Source: an uncultured Pelagibacteraceae bacterium
GTDB lineage: Bacteria; Pseudomonadota; Alphaproteobacteria; Pelagibacterales; Pelagibacteraceae
Reading direction: 5' to 3'
NCBI GenBank assembly: GCA_902563075.1
Contig: CACEWC010000001.1
Location: 62,001-126,000 of the forward strand
Length of the DNA stretch: 64,000 nucleotides
A program made the position numbers and the translations under genes. The notes under the pieces are model-generated. The model worked only from the letters and a program-made list of their open reading frames with translations. It searched no databases and had not been told where the DNA came from. This document shows positions 48,070 through 59,513 of the stretch, piece by piece (the first letter of the stretch is position 1; every line of letters starts with the position of its first letter).

Positions 48070-49526
48070 TTTAAAGCATTTATTAAAGCTTTTGCTTTAT
48101 TAACAGTTTCCTCGTACTCTTTTAAAGGTTTACTATCAGCAACAATTCCAGCGCCAGCTTGAACATAAAATTTATTATTTTTTGCGACAGCTGTTCTTAA
48201 AGCTATGCATGTATCAAACTCTCCGTTTGCTGAAAAATAGCCAATACCACCAGCATAAACTTTTCTCTTAGTTGTTTCTAATTCATCTATAATTTCCATA
48301 GCTCTTATTTTTGGTGCTCCTGAAACAGTTCCTGCAGGAAAACCAGCTAGAAGTGATTTAAACTTTGAAAATTTATTATTGTATTCACCGATGACATTTG
48401 AAACTATGTGCATTACATGAGAATATCTCTCAATAATAAAACTCTCAGTTACTTTTACCGTATTAATTTTTGAAACTTTACCAGCATCATTTCTTCCTAA
48501 ATCTAATAACATTAAGTGCTCTGAAAGCTCCTTTTTGTCATTAAGAAGATCTTTTTCATAAAAACGATCCTCTTTTAATGTTTTTCCTCTTGGTCTCGTT
48601 CCAGCTATTGGTCTTACAGTAATTTTATTATCTCTTAGTCTCACTAAAATTTCTGGACTCGCACCAATAATTTGGAAGTCATTGAAATTAAAAAAAAACA
48701 TAAAAGGTGATGGGTTAGTCACTCTAAGTTTTTTATAAATTTCAATCGGTTTTTTTGTTAATTTAGCTTCAAATCTTTGACTTAAAACTACCTGGAATAT
48801 ATCTCCTAATTTTATATATTTTTTGGCTGTATTGATCATTTGCAAGAATCTATTTTTGGTCGTATTCGATTTAACTTTAATATTTTTTGATTTTAATGGA
48901 GTCCTATTATCTATATTCTTAATTGATGATTGAATGAGTAATCTAAAAAGATCTGATTTTACCTCATCAAATTTTTTTTGATAATCTCTAATCTTTTCGT
49001 CTTTATAGATATTTCTAATATAAAAAATCTCTTTTTTTAAATTATCGTGAATAATCAGTGTTCTTGGTCTCAAAAGTCTTACATCAGGTATATTTAGATC
49101 ATCCTTACAATTATTAGGGATTTTCTCTATATATCTTATAGAGTCATATGAGAAATATCCTGAAATTAAAGAACAAAGTTTTGGTAAATCCTTGGGGGTC
49201 TCAAATTTAAATTCTTCAATAATTTTCTCAATCAAGTTTTCAGGTTTATCTTTCAGTTTAATTTTCTTTTCATTTTGAATTAAATAAGAAATTTTATTTT
49301 TGAATTCCCATACCTTGTCAGGATTTTTGCCAAATATAGTGTATCTTCCTTTGATTTTTCCTTTCTCAACCGACTCAAATATAAAGCTATTTTTTTCACT
49401 TAAAAAATTATCTATTAAATTTAAAATCTCTTCATCTTCATGAATTTTTTTTGAAGTATATATAATTTGATTTTTATTGCTTCTATGTCGAAACTTAAAA
49501 TCTTTGAAGCTTCGATTTATAATCAT
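48066..49526 (-). CDS. trpE: Anthranilate synthase component I
   Basis: The 486-residue chorismate-using enzyme has IRPIAGTRPRGKT-type sequence (here TVRPIAGTRPRGKT), HLMLLDLGRNDAGKVS, AGFPAGTVSGAPKIRAMEII and YAGGIGYFSANGEFDTCIALRTAV, all diagnostic. It makes anthranilate with TrpG. There is no leader peptide or attenuator: its start overlaps the upstream ppiD-like gene by 4 bp. Feedback by tryptophan is possible but cannot be judged without alignment of the N-terminal domain. Confidence 0.97.
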   Translation of the reverse strand: MIINRSFKDFKFRHRSNKNQIIYTSKKIHEDEEILNLIDNFLSEKNSFIFESVEKGKIKGRYTIFGKNPDKVWEFKNKISYLIQNEKKIKLKDKPENLIEKIIEEFKFETPKDLPKLCSLISGYFSYDSIRYIEKIPNNCKDDLNIPDVRLLRPRTLIIHDNLKKEIFYIRNIYKDEKIRDYQKKFDEVKSDLFRLLIQSSIKNIDNRTPLKSKNIKVKSNTTKNRFLQMINTAKKYIKLGDIFQVVLSQRFEAKLTKKPIEIYKKLRVTNPSPFMFFFNFNDFQIIGASPEILVRLRDNKITVRPIAGTRPRGKTLKEDRFYEKDLLNDKKELSEHLMLLDLGRNDAGKVSKINTVKVTESFIIERYSHVMHIVSNVIGEYNNKFSKFKSLLAGFPAGTVSGAPKIRAMEIIDELETTKRKVYAGGIGYFSANGEFDTCIALRTAVAKNNKFYVQAGAGIVADSKPLKEYEETVNKAKALINALK

Positions 49527-50938
49527 TGAAAGAAATTTTTAACTCGTTCTATTGTTTTTTGATTTAAATTAACATTATATCTACTGTTAAGATATAGATC
49601 ATATGATTTTAACATATTATTTTTTAGATTTGAATTTTGTTTATTCATATATTCATTTATCTTATCATCATTTTCTATCGTCTGATTTTGAAAGTTCTTT
49701 ATTTTAGCTAAATAAATATTGCTCATCTCATCATTTATGAGAGTAAAAGAATTTATGGGTAATGAGTAAAGAAGTTCGACAGCTTTGATATCAAATTTTT
49801 TGTTATCTTTGATAGAATTTAATAATAAATTTTCAACCTTATTATTTCCCATCTCTACAAAATCTTCATTGTTAAAATTTTTTTCATCAATTTTTTTTAT
49901 TAAATTCTTGTTAAATTCATATTTATTTTTTTCAAACATAAGTCCCAAGATCTCTTCCTTGAGGACTGGATCATTTACATTAGGAGAACGTTGTTCTGAT
50001 TTTATTATTTTGTAAAGAATATAATCATCTTTAAATTCAATGATATCAAATTTATTATTTCTTGCTTCGAATATCTTTTTTTCTATATCGCTCTTATCAT
50101 AAGTAAACCTGAAGTCTTTGATTTTCTCAGATTTTAAATTAAAGTTCGTAATGATGTTTTCAAAAGGAAGTTCATTTGAGATATCAATTTCTATTTGGTC
50201 AATTTTATCAAAAAAGGTCTGATTAAATTCATCTACACCAACTAAATTTTTAGGATTTATTATGGAATAATCAAAATCAATATATTCTACTTTTAAGTCA
50301 TTCTTATTTTCATCTAGAAATTTTTTTATGTCGTTATCTGTAAAACTATCTTTATTTTTATAAAATCGATTTAAATTTATATAATCTATCTCTAATTTTC
50401 TATTTTCATCCTGATAGAGTTTTTTTACTAAAAATTTTGGAGAAACAGTTCCAGCACCTACAAAACTGAATAAGTTTTTTTGTAATTCCCGATTTTTTAG
50501 TCTTAATTCAAACTGAGGTGCAGATTGATTATTTTCAAGCAAAAATTTTTCATATTTAAGTCTTTCGAAACTTCCTTGTTCGTTTAGAAAATTTTTATTT
50601 TTTTTTATCATTTTGAGTAATGTTTCTTTTGAAATAATTAAATCATACTCCTCAATTTCTAAATCTAAAATTTTTGTCGAAATCAATCCGGATAATAATT
50701 CTTCAATTATATTATCATTTAAATTTTCTCTTATTGTATCCTGAGGAATTCCAGAATTATTTAAGTAATCAATAAATTCTTCTGTAGAAATATTTGTCTC
50801 ATTTATTTTTACAATTGAATTTGTATTTCCACTGCTAAACATGCTGCCCATACCCCAAAATACAAAAGGAATAATCATTATAAAAACTAATATCCCAGCA
50901 AACTTTGTTTTGGCAAAATTTCTAAATGCACCTATCAT
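49523..50938 (-). CDS. PpiD/SurA-N family periplasmic foldase, apparently without a parvulin domain
   Basis: A 471-residue membrane-anchored protein. One N-terminal helix (about 14-34, GILVFIMIIPFVFWGMG) matches the PpiD anchor, followed by a SurA-N-like chaperone domain (IVKINETNISTEEFIDYL onward to about 190). The remainder is Lys/Asn/Asp-rich. I see no parvulin signature, and the protein is about 150 residues shorter than E. coli PpiD. Alphaproteobacteria commonly keep ppiD beside trpE and tpiA, which supports the assignment. It would act at the periplasmic face of the Sec translocon. The absence of isomerase activity is inference. Confidence 0.75.
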   Translation of the reverse strand: MIGAFRNFAKTKFAGILVFIMIIPFVFWGMGSMFSSGNTNSIVKINETNISTEEFIDYLNNSGIPQDTIRENLNDNIIEELLSGLISTKILDLEIEEYDLIISKETLLKMIKKNKNFLNEQGSFERLKYEKFLLENNQSAPQFELRLKNRELQKNLFSFVGAGTVSPKFLVKKLYQDENRKLEIDYINLNRFYKNKDSFTDNDIKKFLDENKNDLKVEYIDFDYSIINPKNLVGVDEFNQTFFDKIDQIEIDISNELPFENIITNFNLKSEKIKDFRFTYDKSDIEKKIFEARNNKFDIIEFKDDYILYKIIKSEQRSPNVNDPVLKEEILGLMFEKNKYEFNKNLIKKIDEKNFNNEDFVEMGNNKVENLLLNSIKDNKKFDIKAVELLYSLPINSFTLINDEMSNIYLAKIKNFQNQTIENDDKINEYMNKQNSNLKNNMLKSYDLYLNSRYNVNLNQKTIERVKNFFQ

Positions 50939-50972
50939 TACTATATAAATTTATTGATCTATAAAAAGCAAA

Positions 50973-51001
50973 CCTATAGATTAAATTTTAGTATAAGACA
51001 A
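50973..51001 (-). promoter_or_regulatory. Candidate promoter for the ppiD-like/trp operon
   Basis: On the minus strand TTGTCT (51001-50996), a 17-nt spacer and TATAGG (50978-50973) resemble a sigma70 promoter. Transcription would start near 50966, about 28 nt before the ppiD-like ATG. The 71-bp gap also has to hold the divergent tpiA promoter, for which TTGATC at 50954 with an AT-rich -10 is a weak candidate. Confidence 0.4.
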
Positions 51002-51009
51002 ATAAATAT

Positions 51010-51732
51010 ATGTATTTTATTGCTAATTGGAAAATGTTTGGTGGATTGAGTACATTGAATTCACTAAAAAAAGTAATCAAATTTATAAAAATTTTTAAAA
51101 AATCAAAAAAAATTAAAATTATTTATTGCCCACCCAATACATTAATCCGTTCAATGTCTAAAAAAGTTATAAGTTCTAAAATTCAGGTTGGTGCTCAGAA
51201 TTGTCATGAAAGCCTTACTTATGGTGCTTCAACTGGTTCCATAAATCCTATGATGCTAAAAAATGTTGGGGCCAAATATGTTATTTTAGGTCATTCAGAA
51301 AATCGCGACTCTGGTGAAACGGATAAATTAATTAATGCCAAGATTAAAGCAGCAACTCAAGCAGGTTTAAAGGTTATTTTTTGTATAGGTGAAACCTTAG
51401 GTCAAAAACGAAAAAAAATTACTAAAAAAATTTTATCTAAACAGATTATTGTAGGTCTACAAAAAATTAAGAAAAGAAAAAATATTGTAATTGCTTATGA
51501 ACCTGTGTGGTCAATTGGCACTGGTCTAATTCCTAAAGCAGATGACTTATTTAACACTATTAATTTTATAAAAAAAAAAGTTAGAAATATCAAAGTTTTA
51601 TATGGGGGTTCGGTAAATCCAAAAAATATAAATAAATTAAAGTTAATAAAAAATATTGATGGATTCCTAATTGGAGGCGCCTCTCAAGATCCTAAAAAAT
51701 TCATTGATATAATCAAAAAAACGTATAATTAA
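51010..51732 (+). CDS. tpiA: Triosephosphate isomerase
   Basis: A 240-residue TIM-barrel enzyme. ANWKMFGG has the catalytic Lys, ILGHSENR the His, and IAYEPVWSIGTGL the Glu with loop 6. VLYGGSVNPKN and GGASQDPKKF are the phosphate-binding ends. It interconverts DHAP and glyceraldehyde 3-phosphate. It is very rich in Lys. It heads a rightward cluster with secG (5 bp downstream), pyrG, kdsA and eno. Confidence 0.96.
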   Translation: MYFIANWKMFGGLSTLNSLKKVIKFIKIFKKSKKIKIIYCPPNTLIRSMSKKVISSKIQVGAQNCHESLTYGASTGSINPMMLKNVGAKYVILGHSENRDSGETDKLINAKIKAATQAGLKVIFCIGETLGQKRKKITKKILSKQIIVGLQKIKKRKNIVIAYEPVWSIGTGLIPKADDLFNTINFIKKKVRNIKVLYGGSVNPKNINKLKLIKNIDGFLIGGASQDPKKFIDIIKKTYN

Positions 51733-51737
51733 CCTGC

Positions 51738-52031
51738 ATGGAAAATATATTGTTAGTACTGAATATCATTCTTGCACTAATTTTAGTTTTATTAGTTTTA
51801 ATGCAAAAATCTGAGGGTGGAGCACTTGGAATCGGAGTTTCCCAGGAAAATATGATGTTTTCAAAGTCAGCAGGAAATTTTATGACAAAAGCAACTGGTG
51901 TTGTTGCAACTCTGTTTATCATTTGTAGTTTAGCCCTAACGATAGTATCTAGGGGTGATTTGACACCATCTAGCTCAGTTTTAGATCAAGTCGAAGAGGA
52001 TACACCATCAATTCCAGAAAATAATAATTAA
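51738..52031 (+). CDS. secG: Preprotein translocase subunit SecG
   Basis: A 97-residue protein with two membrane helices (about 3-20 and 50-70). Between them lies the SecG loop LLVLMQKSEGGALGIG and a hydrophobic run with FMTKATGVVATLF. The C-terminus is acidic and Ser/Pro-rich. It is the accessory subunit of SecYEG. The tpiA-secG-pyrG order is conserved in alphaproteobacteria. Confidence 0.93.
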   Translation: MENILLVLNIILALILVLLVLMQKSEGGALGIGVSQENMMFSKSAGNFMTKATGVVATLFIICSLALTIVSRGDLTPSSSVLDQVEEDTPSIPENNN

Positions 52032-52062
52032 TACTTTTAATTTACTTTTTTATTAGCTATAA

Positions 52063-54508
<2,446 letters not shown>

Positions 54509-54512
<4 letters not shown>

Positions 54513-55765
54513 GTAAAATTACAAAAGTAAAAGCCCGACAAGTTTTTGATAGTAGAGGTAATCCAACAATCGAAGCTGAAGTTTTTACAAAAAACAAAAG
54601 TGCAATAGCAATTTGTCCCTCAGGAGCATCAACAGGTACTTATGAAGCTTACGAAAAAAGAGATAAAAATAATAAAAGATATTTAGGAAAAAGTGTTCTT
54701 AATGCCATTAGTTTAGTTAATTCTAAGGTTTCAAAAAAACTCAAAGGACAAAATATTCATAATCAAGAAAGGATTGATGCTCTAATGATTAATCTAGATG
54801 GCACAAGACAAAAAACAAAACTAGGGGCAAATTCTATATTAGCTGTGTCTATGGCTGTAAAAAAACTTTCAGCAAAAATTAGAAAAAAACCATTATATAA
54901 AACTTTTTTAATTAAAAATAATTTTAGATTACCTTTTCCACTTATGAATATAATTAATGGTGGAGCACATGCTAATAATGGTTTGAGAATTCAAGAATTT
55001 ATGATCAGGCCAGACCGCGCAAAAAATTTCAGTGATGCGATGAGGATTTGTTTTTTAGTGATTAAAAATTTAAGTAAAATTATAAAGAATAAAGGACTTT
55101 CAACATCTGTTGGAGATGAAGGTGGATTTGCACCAATGATTAGCAATAACAATCAGGCTTTAGATTTAATTGTTTCAGCTATTAGAAAGTCAGGATTTGT
55201 TAACGGTAAAGATGTTTCAATTTGTTTAGATGTAGCTGCAAATGAATTATATAAAAGAAATAAATATTCTATTCATTCAAAAAGCTATATTTCTGTAGAA
55301 AGATCTATTAAAGAATATAAAAAAATAATTAATAAATATAAGATTAAATCGATAGAAGATCCATTTGCAGAAAATGATTGGATATCATGGAATAAATTAA
55401 TGAAATCACTTAAAAAAGTTCAGATTGTAGGTGACGATCTTTATGTTACTAATCTTGAGCGACTCAAAAAAGGTTTTTTAAATTTATCATCTAACGCAAT
55501 TTTAATTAAATTAAATCAAATCGGTACAGTTTCAGAAACCTTAGATGTAATTCGATTTGCTCAAACTATTGGTTTTCAAACAATCATTTCTCATAGATCT
55601 GGAGATAGTGAGGATACATTTATTGCAGACCTTGCAGTGGGTACTAATTCTAATCAAATAAAAACCGGATCTTTAGCAAGATCAGAAAGAGTTGCTAAAT
55701 ATAATCAATTATTACGAATAGAAGAAGAACTTGGAAAAAAAGCTAGAATGAATAAGATTCATTAA
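54509..55765 (+). CDS. eno: Enolase
   Basis: A 418-residue glycolytic enzyme. [27 protein letters not shown], the metal ligands in [22 protein letters not shown] and VGDDLYVTN, and [18 protein letters not shown] are all present. It interconverts 2-phosphoglycerate and PEP. The start is a GTG that overlaps the kdsA stop (GTGA). It shares one base with the downstream ftsB-like gene. Confidence 0.97.
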
Positions 55766-56073
55766 TGCTTCAAAAATTAAAAAAAAATTATTTTCTACTT
55801 ATATCAGTTTTTCTAATCATATATTTTTTCTTTAATCTCTTGTCGGGTGAAAGAGGATTAATTTCATATTATGAAAAAAGACAAATTTTAAACGATTTAA
55901 AAATAAAGGAATCATCATTAAAAAATCAAATAAATGACTTGGATTTTAAGAATTCATTATTAAGTGACAATCTAGATCTTGATTATATTGAAACTTTAAT
56001 TAGAGAAAGATTCTTATTTGGTAAAAAAAATGAAAAAATTTATATTATAAAAAAAAATGACACAAAAAATTAA
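55765..56073 (+). CDS. FtsB/DivIC-family septum formation initiator
   Basis: A 102-residue protein with a short cytoplasmic start, one membrane helix (about 10-27, [17 protein letters not shown]) and a coiled coil (about 40-75). The [12 protein letters not shown] and [22 protein letters not shown] segments fit FtsB/DivIC proteins. These join FtsL and FtsQ at the division site. Its place after eno is conserved in proteobacteria. pdhA/B genes that often follow are absent; lipA overlaps it by 17 bp. Confidence 0.85.
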   Translation: MLQKLKKNYFLLISVFLIIYFFFNLLSGERGLISYYEKRQILNDLKIKESSLKNQINDLDFKNSLLSDNLDLDYIETLIRERFLFGKKNEKIYIIKKNDTKN

Positions 56074-56989
56074 ACCAAGACACCCTGAAAAAGTAAAAAA
56101 CCCAATTAATCCAATTAAAAAAAAGCCTGATTGGATTAGATCTAAACTTAATAATAGTAAGGAATTTTTTTTAACAAAAACAATTGTAAATAAAAATAAT
56201 CTTGTAACAGTTTGTCAGGAAGCAAATTGCCCAAATATAACTGAGTGTTGGAGTAAAAGACATGCAACTTTTATGATCATGGGTGATACATGTACAAGAG
56301 CATGTGCTTTTTGTGATGTAAAAACTGGCAAACCAGAAAAATTAGACAAGCTAGAACCAGTCAAAATATCTCAAGCTGTTAAAAAATTAGATTTAAAACA
56401 TGTTGTGATCACATCAGTTGATAGAGATGATTTAGACGATGGTGGTTCAAATCATTTTTATGAGGTTATAAACCAAACAAGAAAAACTAATTCAAATACA
56501 ACTATCGAAGTTTTAACGCCCGATTTTTTAAGAAAAGGTGATGCTTATAAGAGAGTATTAGAGGCTAATCCTGACGTTTTTAATCACAATATTGAAACTG
56601 TACCTAGTCTTTATTTAAAAGTTAGACCAGGCTCAAGATATTTTGCATCTCTTGAACTTTTAAAAAATGCGAAAAAAATGAACAATAGGGTTTTTACTAA
56701 ATCTGGAATAATGGTTGGTTTAGGTGAAACAAGAGATGAAATTTTACAAGTAATGGATGATTTAAAATCTGCTGATGTAGATTTTTTAACAATTGGACAA
56801 TACTTGCAACCATCAGTAAAGCATTTTCCATTAGATAGATATTATAAACCTGAGGAGTTTAAAGAATTGGGTGATATTGCAAAAGCAAAAGGTTTTTTAT
56901 TAGTTTCCTCATCTCCTCTAACAAGATCTTCATATCATGCAGATGAAGACTTCGCTAAACTTCAACAAAATAGATTAAAAAATCATTAA
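56057..56989 (+). CDS. lipA: Lipoyl synthase
   Basis: A 310-residue radical SAM enzyme. The auxiliary cluster ligands are in [13 protein letters not shown] and the SAM cluster in [10 protein letters not shown]. The C-terminal [14 protein letters not shown] supplies the conserved serine ligand. [13 protein letters not shown] and [11 protein letters not shown] are further matches. It inserts two sulfurs into octanoyl domains. It overlaps ftsB by 17 bp and ratA by one base. Confidence 0.97.
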   Translation: MTQKIKPRHPEKVKNPINPIKKKPDWIRSKLNNSKEFFLTKTIVNKNNLVTVCQEANCPNITECWSKRHATFMIMGDTCTRACAFCDVKTGKPEKLDKLEPVKISQAVKKLDLKHVVITSVDRDDLDDGGSNHFYEVINQTRKTNSNTTIEVLTPDFLRKGDAYKRVLEANPDVFNHNIETVPSLYLKVRPGSRYFASLELLKNAKKMNNRVFTKSGIMVGLGETRDEILQVMDDLKSADVDFLTIGQYLQPSVKHFPLDRYYKPEEFKELGDIAKAKGFLLVSSSPLTRSSYHADEDFAKLQQNRLKNH

Positions 56990-57447
56990 TGCCAAAAGCT
57001 TCAGTTAAGCGATTAATTGAATGTAAAAAAAAAGATTTAATTAATTTAGTTTTGGATATTGAAAAATATCCAGAATTTGTTCCATTCTGTTTTGGTGCAA
57101 AAATATATGAAAATAAAAATGAAGGTGATTTAACAAAAATAATTGCAGACTTAACAATAGGAAAAGGACCGTTTAAAGACACTTATAAAAGTGATGTAGT
57201 TTTTGATAGAAAGAAAGACTCAATTTTTGTTAAGAATATAGAAGGACCTTTAAATCACTTATCCAACAATTGGATTTTTATTGATAAAGAGAATGGAATT
57301 ACTGAAGTAACTTTTGATATTGATTTTGAAATCAAAAATAAATTTTTAAATTCATTAATGATTGTATCTTTTCAATTTGGATTAGAGAAAATAGCTGATG
57401 CATTTCAAAACAGGGCTGAGCAGTTATTTAGCAGCTCTAAGAACTAG
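56989..57447 (+). CDS. RatA/COQ10-type START-domain protein
   Basis: A 152-residue SRPBCC (polyketide cyclase/START-like) protein. DIEKYPEFVPFCFGAKI near residue 25 and the late FDIDFEIKNKFLNSLM region match the RatA/Coq10 family. Members bind hydrophobic ligands; Coq10 homologues assist ubiquinone function, and E. coli RatA was reported to affect ribosome association. The neighbour order lipA-ratA-cinA is common in alphaproteobacteria, and a ubiquinone role is the more likely one (inference). It converges with the PncC gene, overlapping it by 24 bp. Confidence 0.85.
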   Translation: MPKASVKRLIECKKKDLINLVLDIEKYPEFVPFCFGAKIYENKNEGDLTKIIADLTIGKGPFKDTYKSDVVFDRKKDSIFVKNIEGPLNHLSNNWIFIDKENGITEVTFDIDFEIKNKFLNSLMIVSFQFGLEKIADAFQNRAEQLFSSSKN

Positions 57448-57885
57448 ATTTAGGGCTTTTTTTACAGTAGCTTTTTGTATTGAGGATCTTTTTTTACTTT
57501 TGAATAAAAATTTATTTATCTCGATTTTACCTCCTTTTTTAACCCCAATATAAACTAAGCCAACCGGTTTTTTTTTGGTGCCACCTCTTGGTCCCGCAAT
57601 ACCGGTAATCGAAACATTTATATTGGCTTTTGAAATTTTAGATAAATTATTAACCATTGCATAGCAACATTCATAGCTCACAGCACCATATTTTTTGATA
57701 ATTTTTTTATTTACTTTTAAAATCTTTATTTTTGCCTGATTAGAGTAGGTGATCAAACCTAGATTGAATATTTTTGATGCACCACTAATTGAAGTGATAG
57801 CAGAGGCTAATAATCCTCCTGTGCAGGATTCAGCAACTGATATTTTAATTTTTCTTCTAATTAATAGCTTGATTAATAATTTCAT
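57424..57885 (-). CDS. pncC: CinA C-terminal-type nicotinamide-nucleotide amidohydrolase
   Basis: A protein of about 153 residues, a stand-alone CinA C-terminal domain. ISVAESCTGGLLASAITSISGAS contains the catalytic Ser, and NVSITGIAGPRGGTKKKPVGLVYIG is the second family motif. PncC deamidates NMN to recycle NAD breakdown products. The track begins at residue -11; I choose the ATG at 57885 because it makes an ATGA overlap with the pgpA stop. The 3' end overlaps ratA by 24 bp. Confidence 0.88.
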   Translation of the reverse strand: MKLLIKLLIRRKIKISVAESCTGGLLASAITSISGASKIFNLGLITYSNQAKIKILKVNKKIIKKYGAVSYECCYAMVNNLSKISKANINVSITGIAGPRGGTKKKPVGLVYIGVKKGGKIEINKFLFKSKKRSSIQKATVKKALNLVLRAAK

Positions 57886-58388
57886 TTCACAAAATAACTG
57901 CTTAAAACCATAAAACAAATTAAAGATAAAACAACATAAATTCCTGCAATTACATCATCCATAATCACACCAAAACTATTTTTAAAGTTTTTGTCAAAAA
58001 AATTTACAGGAAATGGTTTTGCAATATCAAAAAATCTGAATAAGACAAAACAAATACCGTAAAAAATTAATGCTTCATTTGGTAATTTTTCTGTACCATG
58101 TGAAATTTCATAAAGATAAATCGGTATTGATTGACCAATAAACTCATCAATAATTACTTCTTTGGGATCTTTATTTTCATTATCTTTGATATGATGCGCT
58201 ACAGCAAAAAAAGATAAAACGAAAATCAATATTAATAGTATTAATATTAAGTTTGATGACAAATTAAATATATGAAAAAAAAGGTAAAGAATAATTACTG
58301 TAGCTAATGATCCAAAAGTACCTGGAATTTTTGGAACTTTACCTAAGCCTAACATCGTTACAAACAAAGTATTAATTGTTTTAATCAT
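57882..58388 (-). CDS. pgpA: Phosphatidylglycerophosphatase A
   Basis: A 168-residue membrane protein with about four helices. LGLGKVPKIPGTFGSLATVI near the N-terminus, DPKEVIIDEFIGQSIPIYL in the middle and FRFFDIAKPFPV match PgpA, a Mg2+-dependent phosphatase producing phosphatidylglycerol. VIMDDVIAGIYV near the end completes the motif set. It overlaps ispDF by 8 bp. Confidence 0.92.
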   Translation of the reverse strand: MIKTINTLFVTMLGLGKVPKIPGTFGSLATVIILYLFFHIFNLSSNLILILLILIFVLSFFAVAHHIKDNENKDPKEVIIDEFIGQSIPIYLYEISHGTEKLPNEALIFYGICFVLFRFFDIAKPFPVNFFDKNFKNSFGVIMDDVIAGIYVVLSLICFMVLSSYFVK

Positions 58389-59487
58389 ATTTTGTTATTG
58401 AAATTATAACTTCACATGCAATGGCTTTTTCTTTTCCAATTAAACCAAGTTTTTCAACTGTTTTACCTTTTAAATTTATAAGATCTTTTTTCAACATCAT
58501 TAGTTTAGAGACAGAGTTAATTATTCGATCTCTATACTTCGATACTTTTGGTTGTTCACAAATCAAATTTATATCTAAATTATTTATAAAAAAATTTGAT
58601 TTATAAAGACTTTCAACCACTGGTTTTAATATTTTTGGAGACCTAATATTTTTATATTTTTTTGTGTTTGGAAAAAAGGATCCAATATCTTTATTTCTCA
58701 TTGCACCTAAGATCGAGTCTATGATTGAATGTAAAATTACGTCTCCATCTGAATGTCCTTTCAATCCCGAGTGAAATGGTATTTTAGCGCCACCCAAATA
58801 AAGTTTCTTATTTTTAACTAATCTATGAATATCGAAACCAATTCCAAAATAAGTTTTTGCTAATTTTATATCACTTTTAAATGTGATTTTATTATTAGTA
58901 TTTTCTCCTTTTATAAATTTTATTTTTAGATTTTTATTGACGAATAAAGTTGCCTCATCTGTAATTTTATTTTTTTCGTTAATTGCAAGTTCGTATAATC
59001 TTTTAAATTTAAATGCTTGTGGTGTTTGAGTAAGATAAGTGTTTTCTCTATTCAAATTGTATAATTCATTTTTGACTCTATATTTTACTGTATCTTTAGA
59101 GTTAATATATGGAATTACAGCTATATTTCTTTTTAAATGAACTAATAATTCTTTTAAAAGTTTAATTGAAAAATCGGGTCTAGCAGCATCATGTATAAGA
59201 ATATTATTAGGTTTATACTTTTTTAAATATTTTAATGCTATTAAAGAGGAGTCAGATCTTTCTATACCCCCCTTTATTATTTTGACTGAATTGTGGGTCT
59301 TCTTTTTTTTAAAATGATTAATATTATTGGTGACAATTAAAATCTTTTTAAAAAGCTTTGAATTAACTGATTTTTCAATAGAGTGATCAATAATTTCCTT
59401 ATTTTTATAATTAGAGAATTGCTTAGGTAATTTTTTATGAAATCTCTTACTTTTTCCAGCTGCTAATATTACAAAATAGTTGTTCAT
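58381..59487 (-). CDS. ispDF: Bifunctional IspD/IspF (MEP cytidylyltransferase / MEcPP synthase)
   Basis: A 368-residue fusion. The IspD part (1 to about 210) has ILAAGKSKRFHKKLPKQF and LIHDAARPDF, NTYLTQTPQAFKF and ITDEATLF. The IspF part (about 213-368) has FGIGFDIHRLVKNKKL with metal ligands, HSDGDVILHSIIDSILGAM and KTVEKLGLIGKEKAIACE. It carries out two MEP-pathway steps, alongside dxr in this window. The fusion is common in alphaproteobacteria. Its start faces ntrY across only 26 bp. Confidence 0.96.
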   Translation of the reverse strand: MNNYFVILAAGKSKRFHKKLPKQFSNYKNKEIIDHSIEKSVNSKLFKKILIVTNNINHFKKKKTHNSVKIIKGGIERSDSSLIALKYLKKYKPNNILIHDAARPDFSIKLLKELLVHLKRNIAVIPYINSKDTVKYRVKNELYNLNRENTYLTQTPQAFKFKRLYELAINEKNKITDEATLFVNKNLKIKFIKGENTNNKITFKSDIKLAKTYFGIGFDIHRLVKNKKLYLGGAKIPFHSGLKGHSDGDVILHSIIDSILGAMRNKDIGSFFPNTKKYKNIRSPKILKPVVESLYKSNFFINNLDINLICEQPKVSKYRDRIINSVSKLMMLKKDLINLKGKTVEKLGLIGKEKAIACEVIISITKYD

Positions 59488-59499
59488 TCCTTTAAATGC

Positions 59500-59505
59500 T
59501 ATAAT
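59500..59505 (+). promoter_or_regulatory. Candidate -10 element of a near-leaderless ntrY promoter
   Basis: A perfect TATAAT ends 8 nt before the ntrY ATG (59514), so transcription would begin within about 3 nt of the start codon. No good -35 is visible; TTGTTC at 59480 has a short 14-nt spacer. I see no SD sequence. Confidence 0.4.
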
Positions 59506-59513
59506 TCTTAAAT

